Positions 1 through 5,819 of a stretch of DNA of 6,572 nucleotides are shown in pieces. The notes beneath the pieces were generated by a model. It ran no database searches, was not told the origin of the DNA, and saw only the letters and a list, made by a program, of their open reading frames with translations. How positions within the stretch are numbered: the first letter of the stretch is position 1; every line of letters begins with the position of its first letter. Position numbers and translations under genes: made by a program. This DNA comes from an uncultured Lachnospiraceae bacterium (GTDB lineage: Bacteria; Bacillota; Clostridia; Lachnospirales; Lachnospiraceae): positions 1-6,572 of the forward strand of contig CACZOS010000418.1 in the NCBI GenBank assembly GCA_902782815.1, given 5' to 3'.

Positions 1-1
1 A

Positions 2-451
2 ACAAGAAAAGAAGCCCAGGATTATATCGACCGGTATTTTGCCACCTATCCCGGGATCAAAGCTTACCTGGACGGAAGTGTTGCTTTTGCCCGGGAGCAT
101 GGTTACGTAAAGACCCTGTACGGAAGGATCCGGCCTATACCGGAGCTGGCTTCATCCAACTTTATGCAGAGAAGCTTCGGTGAAAGAGCGGCCATGAATT
201 CCGCCATCCAGGGCACGGCAGCGGACATCATCAAGATCGCAATGATCCGTGTCAGCCGACGCCTTCGGGAAGAGAAACTTGAATCCAGACTGATCCTCCA
301 GATCCATGATGAACTGCTGATCGAAGCGGTGGAGAATGAGGCTGATCATATCGAAGAAATCCTGACGGAAGAGATGACCGGGGCAGCCAGCCTGCTGGTT
401 CCCCTGAAAATCGATATCCAGCGGGGAAAAACCTGGTTTGATGCAAAATAA
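2..451 (+). CDS. polA: DNA polymerase I, C-terminal end (partial, 5' end outside window)
   Basis: The last 149 codons of a family A DNA polymerase, which fills gaps during repair and removes Okazaki primers in the cytoplasm. The frame is open from the left edge, so the start, any 5' nuclease and 3'-5' exonuclease domains and the O-helix lie outside. Visible are the palm/fingers segment TLYGRIRPIPELASSN (visible residues 38-53), the family-typical RAAMNSAIQGTAADIIK (62-78) and polymerase motif C QIHDELL (100-106), whose H-D-E contains a catalytic metal-binding aspartate. The ending at GKTWFDAK is a normal polA C-terminus, so this end is intact. The next gene begins 11 nt after the TAA with its Shine-Dalgarno overlapping the stop, which suggests cotranscription. 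Identification is firm; exonuclease content cannot be judged. Confidence 0.96.
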   Translation, partial: TRKEAQDYIDRYFATYPGIKAYLDGSVAFAREHGYVKTLYGRIRPIPELASSNFMQRSFGERAAMNSAIQGTAADIIKIAMIRVSRRLREEKLESRLILQIHDELLIEAVENEADHIEEILTEEMTGAASLLVPLKIDIQRGKTWFDAK

Positions 452-462
452 AGGAGAGTAAT

Positions 463-1335
463 ATGAACAGAGTGGATATCGCCATCATCGGAACCGGCCC
501 GGCAGGTGTATCTGCGGCCATCACCGCCGCGGTGAGGAAAAAATCGGTCATCCTCTACGGGGAGAAGACCATAAGCGAAAAAGTAAGAAAGGCCCATATG
601 ATCCTGAACTATCCCGGTCTCCCGCAGATCAGCGGGAAGGATCTGGCCGGCAGACTGGCAGAACATCTGCAGGTTATGGATGTGGGGATCACGGAGATGA
701 AGGTAACCATGGTGTATGCCATGGGGGACTATTTTGTCCTTCAGACATCTGACGGGCAGATGCAGGAGGCTTCCTCCGTCATTCTGGCCACAGGTATGGT
801 CCAGGCCAGGCCTCTTCCCGGAGAAGACGAGTTTCTTGGAAGAGGTGTCAGTTATTGTGTCACCTGTGATGCCATGTTCTATCAGGATAAGACCGCAGCT
901 GTCATCGGATATAACAGGCAGGCGGAAGAAGAGGCTGATTTTCTTGCCGACGTGGCGGATAAAGTCTATTATATCCCCATGTATAAAGAGGAACCGGTTC
1001 TGAAGGAAAAAATCGAGATCCTCAGGGAGAAACCCCTGATGATGTTCGGGGAGATGCAGATCGAGGGCCTTAAGACGGAAAACCAGGTCCTTCCCCTGGA
1101 CGGGGTTTTCCTTCTGAGAGACGCCATCGCACCCGGTAAGCTGGTTCCCGGACTGGAGATGGACGGAAATCATGTTAAAGTCAGTCTGAAGATGGAGACT
1201 AATCTTCCGGGACTTTTCGCATGCGGAGATATCACCGGAACTCCCTATCAGTATATCCGTGCTGCCGGACAGGGAAATGTGGCTGCTTTATCCGCGGTAA
1301 GTTATCTGGACAGGAAGAAGAGAGAGGCTGAGTAG
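463..1335 (+). CDS. Thioredoxin-reductase-like FAD flavoprotein, probably not NADPH-dependent
   Basis: A 290-aa two-domain flavoprotein of the TrxB fold (E. coli TrxB is about 320 aa). Residues seen: an N-terminal FAD dinucleotide fold with GTGPAG (10-15), ATG (109-111), the redox-active CVTCD (132-136; CATCD in TrxB) and the C-terminal FAD motif ACGDITG (253-259) followed by YQYIRAAGQGNVAAL. In the second nucleotide-binding domain the usual GGGxxAxEEA reads GYNRQAEEEA (149-158), and the HRRxxFR segment that holds the NADPH 2'-phosphate is replaced by PMYKEEP (172-178). This resembles the ferredoxin-dependent flavin thioredoxin reductases (FFTR) described in clostridia, which use ferredoxin rather than NADPH; that electron donor is inference. 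AAGGAG at 451-456, 6 nt from the ATG, fixes the start. It follows polA closely. No clear terminator follows. Alternatives are another disulfide reductase or an FAD protein with an unknown donor. Confidence 0.86.
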   Translation: MNRVDIAIIGTGPAGVSAAITAAVRKKSVILYGEKTISEKVRKAHMILNYPGLPQISGKDLAGRLAEHLQVMDVGITEMKVTMVYAMGDYFVLQTSDGQMQEASSVILATGMVQARPLPGEDEFLGRGVSYCVTCDAMFYQDKTAAVIGYNRQAEEEADFLADVADKVYYIPMYKEEPVLKEKIEILREKPLMMFGEMQIEGLKTENQVLPLDGVFLLRDAIAPGKLVPGLEMDGNHVKVSLKMETNLPGLFACGDITGTPYQYIRAAGQGNVAALSAVSYLDRKKREAE

Positions 1336-1460
1336 TATAGAGAAGTATTTATTTGCATTTTTCTTCCTTTGATATTTCAATGAAGGGAAATAGCTTTCGA
1401 TTTAAAACAAATAAGCTTTCGTTTTCCGGGAATTATTTTGTGAAAAAATAATCAAAAAAT

Positions 1461-1491
1461 TTGTGGAAAATATTCAAAAACTGTGTATAAT
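1461..1491 (+). promoter_or_regulatory. Probable sigma-A promoter for pckA
   Basis: A consensus -10 hexamer TATAAT lies at 1486-1491 in a very AT-rich stretch. The best -35 candidate is TTGTGG at 1461-1466, a weak match with a 19-nt spacer. A/T tracts upstream (1432-1460) could act as an UP element. The predicted start near 1498-1500 would leave a leader of about 107 nt before pckA. The weak -35 and long spacer fit a promoter needing an activator or tolerating low basal activity, but that is inference. Two further TATAAT strings (1544-1549, 1578-1583) lack convincing -35 partners. Confidence 0.5.
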
Positions 1492-1513
1492 AGAGGTGTA
1501 CATTTTTGAAACC

Positions 1514-1545
1514 TACCTGAATGATCATTCATATGCATTCAGGTA
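1514..1545. promoter_or_regulatory. Overlapping palindromes in the pckA leader (operator or RNA switch candidate)
   Basis: A perfect 10-bp inverted repeat, TACCTGAATG (1514-1523) and CATTCAGGTA (1536-1545), encloses 12 nt. The left arm also belongs to a perfect 14-bp palindrome TGAATGATCATTCA (1518-1531). The hexamer CATTCA therefore occurs three times: once inverted and twice direct, with the direct copies 10 bp apart. As DNA this resembles a dimeric or multimeric repressor site just downstream of the predicted transcription start; as RNA the two pairings exclude each other. No T-run follows, so it is not a terminator. The regulator is unknown; I cannot match it to a named motif. Confidence 0.5.
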
Positions 1546-1604
1546 TAATGAAGGAGAACATTCTTTATCCTTCATCTTATAATATTCAGAAAAGAGGTAG
1601 ATAA
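1521..1604 (+). other. Possible 27-codon leader ORF upstream of pckA
   Basis: An open frame runs from ATG 1521 (in-frame ATGs also at 1533 and 1548) to TAA 1602-1604, ending 2 nt before the pckA ATG in a different frame. From the third ATG the product would be [18 protein letters not shown]. The only ribosome-site candidate is a weak AGG at 1541-1543 before ATG 1548, lying inside the right arm of the inverted repeat. Its last codons cover the pckA ribosome-binding site. It could be a coupled leader peptide or chance; no codon bias can be judged at this length. Confidence 0.2.
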
Positions 1605-1606
1605 AT

Positions 1607-3211
1607 ATGGCAGCAATTGATTTGACCCGTTACGGAATCACAGGTACCACCGAGATCGTTTACAATCCTTCTTACGAGACTTTGTTCGAGGAGGAGATGA
1701 AACCCGGTCTCGAAGGTTTTGAGAAGGGACAGATCAGCGAGCTCGGCGCGGTGAACGTGATGACCGGTATCTATACCGGACGTTCTCCCAAAGATAAGTA
1801 TATTGTTTATGATGAGAATTCCAGGGATACGGTATGGTGGCCCACCGAGGATTATCCCAATGACAACCATCCCATGTCAGAGGAAGTCTGGGCGACCGTA
1901 AAGGATCTTGCCGTAAAGGAACTTTGCAACAAAAGACTGTTTGTTATGGACGCCTTCTGCGGTGCCAACAAGGATTCCCGCATGGCTATCCGTTTTATCA
2001 TGGAAGTTGCCTGGCAGGCCCATTTCGTGAAAAACATGTTCATTCAGCCTACTGAAGAAGAGCTGGAGAATTTTGAGCCCAACTTTACCATCTACTGTGC
2101 CTCCAAGGCAAAGGTTGATCAGTATAAGGAACTGGGACTGAATTCCGAAACCTGCGTTGCCTTCAATATCACCAGCCGTGAACAGGTGATCATCAATACC
2201 TGGTACGGCGGCGAGATGAAGAAAGGCATGTTCTCCATGATGAACTATTACCTGCCTCTTAATGGCATTGCCTCCATGCACTGTTCTGCCAACACGGATA
2301 TGAACGGCGAGAATACGGCAATTTTCTTCGGACTTTCCGGTACAGGAAAAACTACCCTGTCCACCGATCCCAAACGTCTTCTGATCGGTGATGACGAACA
2401 TGGATGGGATGATAAGGGTATCTTTAACTATGAAGGCGGATGTTATGCCAAGGTCATCAACCTGGATAAGGAATCCGAACCTGATATCTACAATGCCATC
2501 AAGCGGAATGCCCTTCTGGAGAATGTCACCCTGGATGCTGAAGGAAAGATCGATTTTACCGATAAGAGTGTGACGGAGAATACCCGTGTATCTTATCCCA
2601 TCGGTCACATTGAGAATATCGTGCGGCCTGTTTCCGCAGCTCCTGCGGCTAATAATGTGATCTTCCTCTCCGCGGATGCCTTCGGAGTACTTCCTCCGGT
2701 TTCCGTACTCACACCGGAACAGACCCAGTATTACTTCCTGTCCGGCTTTACGGCAAAACTTGCCGGCACGGAACGGGGAATCACCGAACCTACACCGACT
2801 TTCTCCGCCTGCTTCGGCCAGGCTTTCCTGGAGCTTCATCCCACCAAGTACGCTGAGGAGTTGGTGAAGAGAATGGAGAAGAGCGGTGCCAAAGCTTATC
2901 TGGTGAACACCGGTTGGAACGGAACGGGAAAACGTATCTCCATCAAGGATACCAGGGGAATCATTGACGCCATTTTAGGCGGAGATATCAAAGGTGCTCC
3001 CACCAAGATGATCCCCTACTTCAATCTTGAGGTTCCCACAGAGCTTCCGGGCGTAGATCCCGCCATCCTGGATCCCCGGGATACTTACGAAAACCCGGCA
3101 GAATGGGAAGAAAAAGCCAAGGACCTGGCCGGCAGATTTATCCGTAATTTCTCCAGATACGAGAGCAATGAAGCAGGCAAGGCACTGGTTGATGCCGGTC
3201 CCCGCCTTTGA
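1607..3211 (+). CDS. pckA: Phosphoenolpyruvate carboxykinase (ATP)
   Basis: A cytosolic enzyme of 534 aa (E. coli PckA is 540) interconverting oxaloacetate + ATP with PEP + CO2 + ADP. All landmarks of the ATP-type family are visible: substrate loop TGRSPKDK (57-64), YGGEMKKG (200-207) with the metal-site Lys, MHCSAN (224-229) with the metal-site His, P-loop [11 protein letters not shown] (242-252), kinase-2-type LIGDDEHGW (259-267) with the metal-binding Asp pair, NTRVSYP (325-331) with the conserved Arg, and [10 protein letters not shown] (434-443). Nothing is missing, so it should be active. In fermentative anaerobes this enzyme often runs in the carboxylating, ATP-forming direction; direction here cannot be read from sequence. 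AGAGGT at 1593-1598, 8 nt before the ATG, supports the start. It appears monocistronic, with its own promoter and terminator, and a carbonic anhydrase gene lies just downstream. Confidence 0.98.
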   Translation: MAAIDLTRYGITGTTEIVYNPSYETLFEEEMKPGLEGFEKGQISELGAVNVMTGIYTGRSPKDKYIVYDENSRDTVWWPTEDYPNDNHPMSEEVWATVKDLAVKELCNKRLFVMDAFCGANKDSRMAIRFIMEVAWQAHFVKNMFIQPTEEELENFEPNFTIYCASKAKVDQYKELGLNSETCVAFNITSREQVIINTWYGGEMKKGMFSMMNYYLPLNGIASMHCSANTDMNGENTAIFFGLSGTGKTTLSTDPKRLLIGDDEHGWDDKGIFNYEGGCYAKVINLDKESEPDIYNAIKRNALLENVTLDAEGKIDFTDKSVTENTRVSYPIGHIENIVRPVSAAPAANNVIFLSADAFGVLPPVSVLTPEQTQYYFLSGFTAKLAGTERGITEPTPTFSACFGQAFLELHPTKYAEELVKRMEKSGAKAYLVNTGWNGTGKRISIKDTRGIIDAILGGDIKGAPTKMIPYFNLEVPTELPGVDPAILDPRDTYENPAEWEEKAKDLAGRFIRNFSRYESNEAGKALVDAGPRL

Positions 3212-3241
3212 AATAAGTAGGTCATAATTCATAAAACCATG

Positions 3242-3281
3242 AAAGGTACTCTTTATCCTGCAGATGAAGGGTACCTTTTTT
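3242..3281 (+). terminator. Intrinsic terminator after pckA
   Basis: A 16-bp stem (3242-3257 pairing with 3263-3278, two G-U pairs) closes a 5-nt loop CTGCA. The outer arms are AAAGGTAC and GTACCTTT, and the right arm runs into a six-T tract (3276-3281). It starts 30 nt after the pckA stop. The polarity fits the plus strand and should separate pckA from the downstream operon. Confidence 0.92.
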
Positions 3282-3309
3282 GGATAAATCCCGTTTTTTA
3301 TGTTATGAT
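3280..3309 (+). promoter_or_regulatory. Candidate promoter for the carbonic anhydrase operon
   Basis: TTGGAT (3280-3285) and TATGAT (3304-3309) are separated by 18 nt, a moderate sigma-A-like pair that begins in the T-tract of the pckA terminator. The spacer is T-rich. This is the only good candidate between the terminator and the ATG at 3357, and would give a leader of about 40 nt. Without start-site data it remains tentative. Confidence 0.4.
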
Positions 3310-3356
3310 AAAAGAGCATTAAAGATAAAATAATTGGAAAAAGGGGTTGAATCTAA

Positions 3357-3863
3357 ATGGCTGACTATAAACAGGTGAAGATCGCCGGAACAGCTTCCGT
3401 TTCCGGCCATGCCGTGCTGGTGGGGGATGTCACGGTAAAGGATCATTCCACCATTTTCTTTCATGCCGTGCTCCGGGGAGACGATTCCCGGATCGTGGTG
3501 GGTGAACACAGCAATATCCAGGAAAACTGCACCATCCACTGCAGTGAAGGAAATCCCACCATCATCGGAGACTATGTCACAGTGGGTCACAATGCCATCC
3601 TCCACGGCTGTCAGATCGGAGACAATACCATTGTGGGAATGGGTTCCATCATCATGGACGGGACCAGGATAGGAAAGAACTGTCTGATCGGAGCGGGATC
3701 CCTTATTGCATCCGGCAAAGAGTTTCCCGAAGGCAGCCTCATTTTCGGGAACCCTGCCCGGGTCAAAAGACCCCTCACCGAAGAAGAACTGGAACATATC
3801 CGTACCAGTGCCCGGATGTGTGAACGTGACGGTATTGAGATGATCGCCCAGGGCGTATTCTGA
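3357..3863 (+). CDS. Gamma-class carbonic anhydrase / CamH-like hexapeptide protein
   Basis: A 168-aa left-handed beta-helix protein built from hexapeptide repeats across about residues 8-120, with a C-terminal helix (141-160). Three histidines match the zinc ligands of gamma carbonic anhydrases: H61 in TIHC, then H78 and H83 in GHNAILH. R40 and D42 (LRGDDS) and Q55 (IQEN) match active-site residues of Methanosarcina Cam. The acidic loop carrying Cam's proton-shuttle glutamate is absent, as in the shorter CamH/YrdA/PaaY branch, and GNPARVKRPL is typical of that branch. The inferred reaction is CO2 + H2O to bicarbonate in the cytoplasm, as a trimer; many CamH-type proteins have weak or undemonstrated activity, and an acyl-transferase-like role cannot be excluded. 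AAGGGG at 3341-3346, 10 nt upstream, supports the start. It leads an operon, with 19 nt to the next gene. Confidence 0.9.
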   Translation: MADYKQVKIAGTASVSGHAVLVGDVTVKDHSTIFFHAVLRGDDSRIVVGEHSNIQENCTIHCSEGNPTIIGDYVTVGHNAILHGCQIGDNTIVGMGSIIMDGTRIGKNCLIGAGSLIASGKEFPEGSLIFGNPARVKRPLTEEELEHIRTSARMCERDGIEMIAQGVF

Positions 3864-3882
3864 TCAGAAGGGAGAAGATAAA

Positions 3883-4470
3883 ATGGAATTAAAAGAAGCG
3901 ATATACGGAAGAAGATCCGTCAGGAAATATAACGGACAGCCCATAAAGGGCGAAGACATCAAAGAGATCATTGAGGCCGGCCTGATGGCACCCAATGCCT
4001 CCAATTATCAGCCCTGGTACTTTGTTGCCGTGGCAAATCCCGAAAAATTACGGGAACTGAAGGAGGTTATGGAAAGGACTTCGGAGATCCTTACCCCTTC
4101 CCTCACGGCAAGATTTGAAAAATATCCCCAGGTGGTGGCGGAAACCAAACAGTTTATCCGTCTTCTGGGCAATGCTCCATGCTGTATTCTGGCTTTTTTG
4201 CTTAAGGATGATGAAGAGTACAAAAGGAAGGAGACGGAGTTTGTGGAAAGTGTGGCCGCTGCCCTGGAAAATATGCTGCTGACAGCCTATGAGAAGGGAA
4301 TCAGCTCCTGCTGGATGACCGGGCAGATGGAAGCGGAGATGGACGGGATCATCAGGGAGAAATTTGCTCCCGGCAGGGGAAAAATGATCGCCATGGTCAC
4401 CCTGGGATATTCCGACCAGCAGCCAAAAGCACCCAGAAGAAGAGAAGGAAGATACGAGATTATCCTATGA
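3883..4470 (+). CDS. Nitroreductase-family FMN oxidoreductase
   Basis: A 195-aa protein of the usual length for this dimeric FMN family, which transfers electrons from NAD(P)H to nitroaromatics, quinones, flavins or other acceptors; the natural substrate is unknown. FMN-contact motifs visible are RRSVRKY (10-16), APNASNYQPW (36-45) and the C-terminal LGYS (174-177) followed by a basic PRRR (184-187). The central helix VAAALENMLLTAYEKGI (124-140) leads into SSCWM, a typical family segment. No ferredoxin domain or signal peptide is present. AAGGGAG (3868-3874), 8 nt before the ATG, supports the start. The gene follows the carbonic anhydrase by 19 nt and its TGA overlaps the next start by 4 nt (ATGA), so it is operonic and probably translationally coupled. 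Other FMN-dependent members of this superfamily cannot be excluded. Confidence 0.92.
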   Translation: MELKEAIYGRRSVRKYNGQPIKGEDIKEIIEAGLMAPNASNYQPWYFVAVANPEKLRELKEVMERTSEILTPSLTARFEKYPQVVAETKQFIRLLGNAPCCILAFLLKDDEEYKRKETEFVESVAAALENMLLTAYEKGISSCWMTGQMEAEMDGIIREKFAPGRGKMIAMVTLGYSDQQPKAPRRREGRYEIIL

Positions 4471-4784
4471 GTAAAACAAAGAAAAAAGAAAAGGGAAGGA
4501 AAAACCATGGGCCGCTGGAATGGCTTTATATCACTGACGGGCATGTAAATATGCGTGGGCTCTATGAACTTCTGGATCCTGCGGAGGAATTTACAGCTGA
4601 ATACTGGGAAGAAGCAGGGGTCCTGGAAATCTCCCGTGAAACAGGAGGCGGTCTGGATCTGGAGAAATCGGAGGAGGAGAATGTTTACTGGGTAACTCTT
4701 TCTCCCAGGGATTATTCCGGATCTTTAGAGGTCATGGACAGGATAAAGGAACTTTGCGGAGGGAACTTTCTGATCGATGAGTGA
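4467..4784 (+). CDS. Unrecognised 105-aa protein
   Basis: I do not recognise a domain. The first 12 residues are strongly basic (seven Lys/Arg), followed by a highly acidic body. Visible features are LEWLYITDGHVNMRGLYELL (17-36), an acidic stretch at 38-50, GGGLDLE (60-66), a YWVTLSP segment (74-80) and the helix-like EVMDRIKELCGG (88-99). No signal peptide, membrane segment or metal-binding cluster is evident; one Cys at 97. It looks like a small soluble alpha/beta protein. The ATG overlaps the nitroreductase TGA (ATGA). The only upstream purine tract is about 16 nt away, so translation probably depends on coupling. A frame intact for 105 codons and sandwiched within an operon argues for a real gene. 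It could be an accessory or regulator of the flanking enzymes, but nothing in the sequence shows this. Confidence 0.75.
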   Translation: MSKTKKKEKGRKNHGPLEWLYITDGHVNMRGLYELLDPAEEFTAEYWEEAGVLEISRETGGGLDLEKSEEENVYWVTLSPRDYSGSLEVMDRIKELCGGNFLIDE

Positions 4785-4795
4785 TTTTCTTTACG

Positions 4796-4802
4796 AAGGA
4801 GG
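4796..4802 (+). promoter_or_regulatory. Shine-Dalgarno site favouring a TTG start
   Basis: AAGGAGG is a near-ideal ribosome-binding site and lies 8 nt before TTG 4811. It is downstream of the alternative GTG at 4781, which overlaps the previous stop (GTGA) but has its nearest GGAGGG 17 nt away. This decides the likely start of the pyruvate-kinase-like gene. Confidence 0.75.
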
Positions 4803-4810
4803 TTTACGGC

Positions 4811-5791
4811 TTGGATTTTTACGGTACCCTGGGACCTGCCTGCCTGGAGACAGACATCATAAGAAAAATGTTTGAATGCGGAATGACCGGAATGCGGCTG
4901 AATCTGTCCCATACCGGTCTGAAAGAAGCAGCCGGTATGATCAGGATCTTCCGCAGGGGTGCGGAGGAAGCCTGTGTTTCCTCTCCGGATCTTCTGATCG
5001 ATATGCAGGGGCCGGAACTCCGGATCGGCAGTCTGATAGAGCCCCTGAAATTGGTTAGCGGTGAGAATATCCGTCTGGGCAGGGACATCCCTGTTCCGGT
5101 AAGCATCTTCCCCTTGCTTGAACCGGGTCTGAAAATCCAGCTGGATGACGGGAAGATCCTTCTGGAAGTATGCGATCCGGCTGCTGATTCCGGTTCCTGC
5201 AGGATATTGAGAGGAGGAAAGCTGGAAGGGAAAAAGAGCCTTTCTCTGATAGGGAAGGAAAATGCCGGCCCGGCACTGACCGCTCAGGACAGACAGAATC
5301 TTAAGGACGCTGCGGAATTCGGGGTAACCGGGATCATGCAGCCCTTTGTACGGACCAGGGAAGATCTTCTGGAGGTACGAAGGGTAATGGAAGAAACAGG
5401 ATGCGGGCATTTAAAGCTGCTGGCCAAGATTGAAAATGCTGAGGGAGTAGAAAGTATCTCTCAATTCATGGATCTGGCGGATCAGATAGTGATCGCCAGG
5501 GGAGATCTGGGAAATTCCATGCCTTTGTGGAAGCTTCCCGGTATTCAAAAATCCCTTTCCGGTATCTGCCGCAGGGCAGGCAAGCCTTTTATGGTGGTTA
5601 CCCAGCTGTTGGCCAGCATGGAAAGCCGGCCGGTACCCACCAGAGCGGAGGTATCCGATATCTATAACGCGGTGCTTGACGGAGCGGCCAGTCTGATGGT
5701 TACGGGAGAAACCGCAGCAGGTTTTTATCCCGTTGAAGTCATTCGCTACCTTGTCAATACGGCAAATGAAGCAATAGAAAATGTTATTTAA
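4811..5791 (+). CDS. Pyruvate-kinase-like protein lacking the C-terminal domain
   Basis: From TTG 4811 the product is 326 aa (336 from GTG 4781), against about 470 in E. coli PykF. The A-domain barrel and B domain are present: GTLGPA (5-10), MRLNLSH (28-34), DMQGPELRIG (64-73), B-domain IQLDDGKILLEV (109-120), AKIENAEGV (205-213), ARGDLG (229-234), VTQLLASM (263-270), PTRAEVSDIYNAVLDG (276-291) and GETAAGFYP (299-307). Residues equivalent to the catalytic Arg, Lys, Glu, Asp and Thr are R29, K206, E208, D232 and T264, all kept. Changes from consensus include DTKGPE to DMQGPE, SFVR to PFVR, ATQMLESM to VTQLLASM and LSGETA to VTGETA. The C-terminal domain, which holds the fructose-1,6-bisphosphate site in many homologues, is absent; the stop follows the barrel directly. 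It may convert PEP + ADP to pyruvate + ATP without that control, or be a divergent PEP-binding paralogue. Last gene of the operon. Confidence 0.87.
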   Translation: MDFYGTLGPACLETDIIRKMFECGMTGMRLNLSHTGLKEAAGMIRIFRRGAEEACVSSPDLLIDMQGPELRIGSLIEPLKLVSGENIRLGRDIPVPVSIFPLLEPGLKIQLDDGKILLEVCDPAADSGSCRILRGGKLEGKKSLSLIGKENAGPALTAQDRQNLKDAAEFGVTGIMQPFVRTREDLLEVRRVMEETGCGHLKLLAKIENAEGVESISQFMDLADQIVIARGDLGNSMPLWKLPGIQKSLSGICRRAGKPFMVVTQLLASMESRPVPTRAEVSDIYNAVLDGAASLMVTGETAAGFYPVEVIRYLVNTANEAIENVI

Positions 5792-5819
5792 TAAAATATC
5801 ATACTTTTTAAATAGGAAT

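Noticed and set aside
346..1173. Minus-strand open frame of 275 codons across polA and the flavoprotein gene
   Set aside because: It crosses two confident plus-strand genes and yields a His/Gly-rich product with no recognisable motifs.
1364..1389. Possible hairpin (TTCCTTT with AAGGGAA) after the flavoprotein gene as a terminator
   Set aside because: Only a 7-bp stem with a G-U pair and a 12-nt loop, and no T-tract follows on either strand.
1432..1452. A/T-only inverted repeat ATTATTTT / AAAATAAT upstream of the pckA promoter
   Set aside because: Eight A-T pairs in an AT-rich stretch are expected by chance and would form a weak hairpin; more likely UP-element-like sequence.
1877..2839. Long open frame (320 codons) on the minus strand inside pckA
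   Set aside because: It is antisense to a fully motif-supported pckA, its translation resembles no family, and it has no recognisable start context; a codon-bias shadow.
4781..4783. GTG start for the pyruvate-kinase-like gene
   Set aside because: Its ribosome-site spacing is 17 nt, while TTG 4811 has AAGGAGG at 8 nt; kept as an alternative only.
4712..5410. Minus-strand open frame of 232 codons under the pyruvate-kinase-like gene
   Set aside because: Antisense to conserved pyruvate kinase motifs; no family resemblance.
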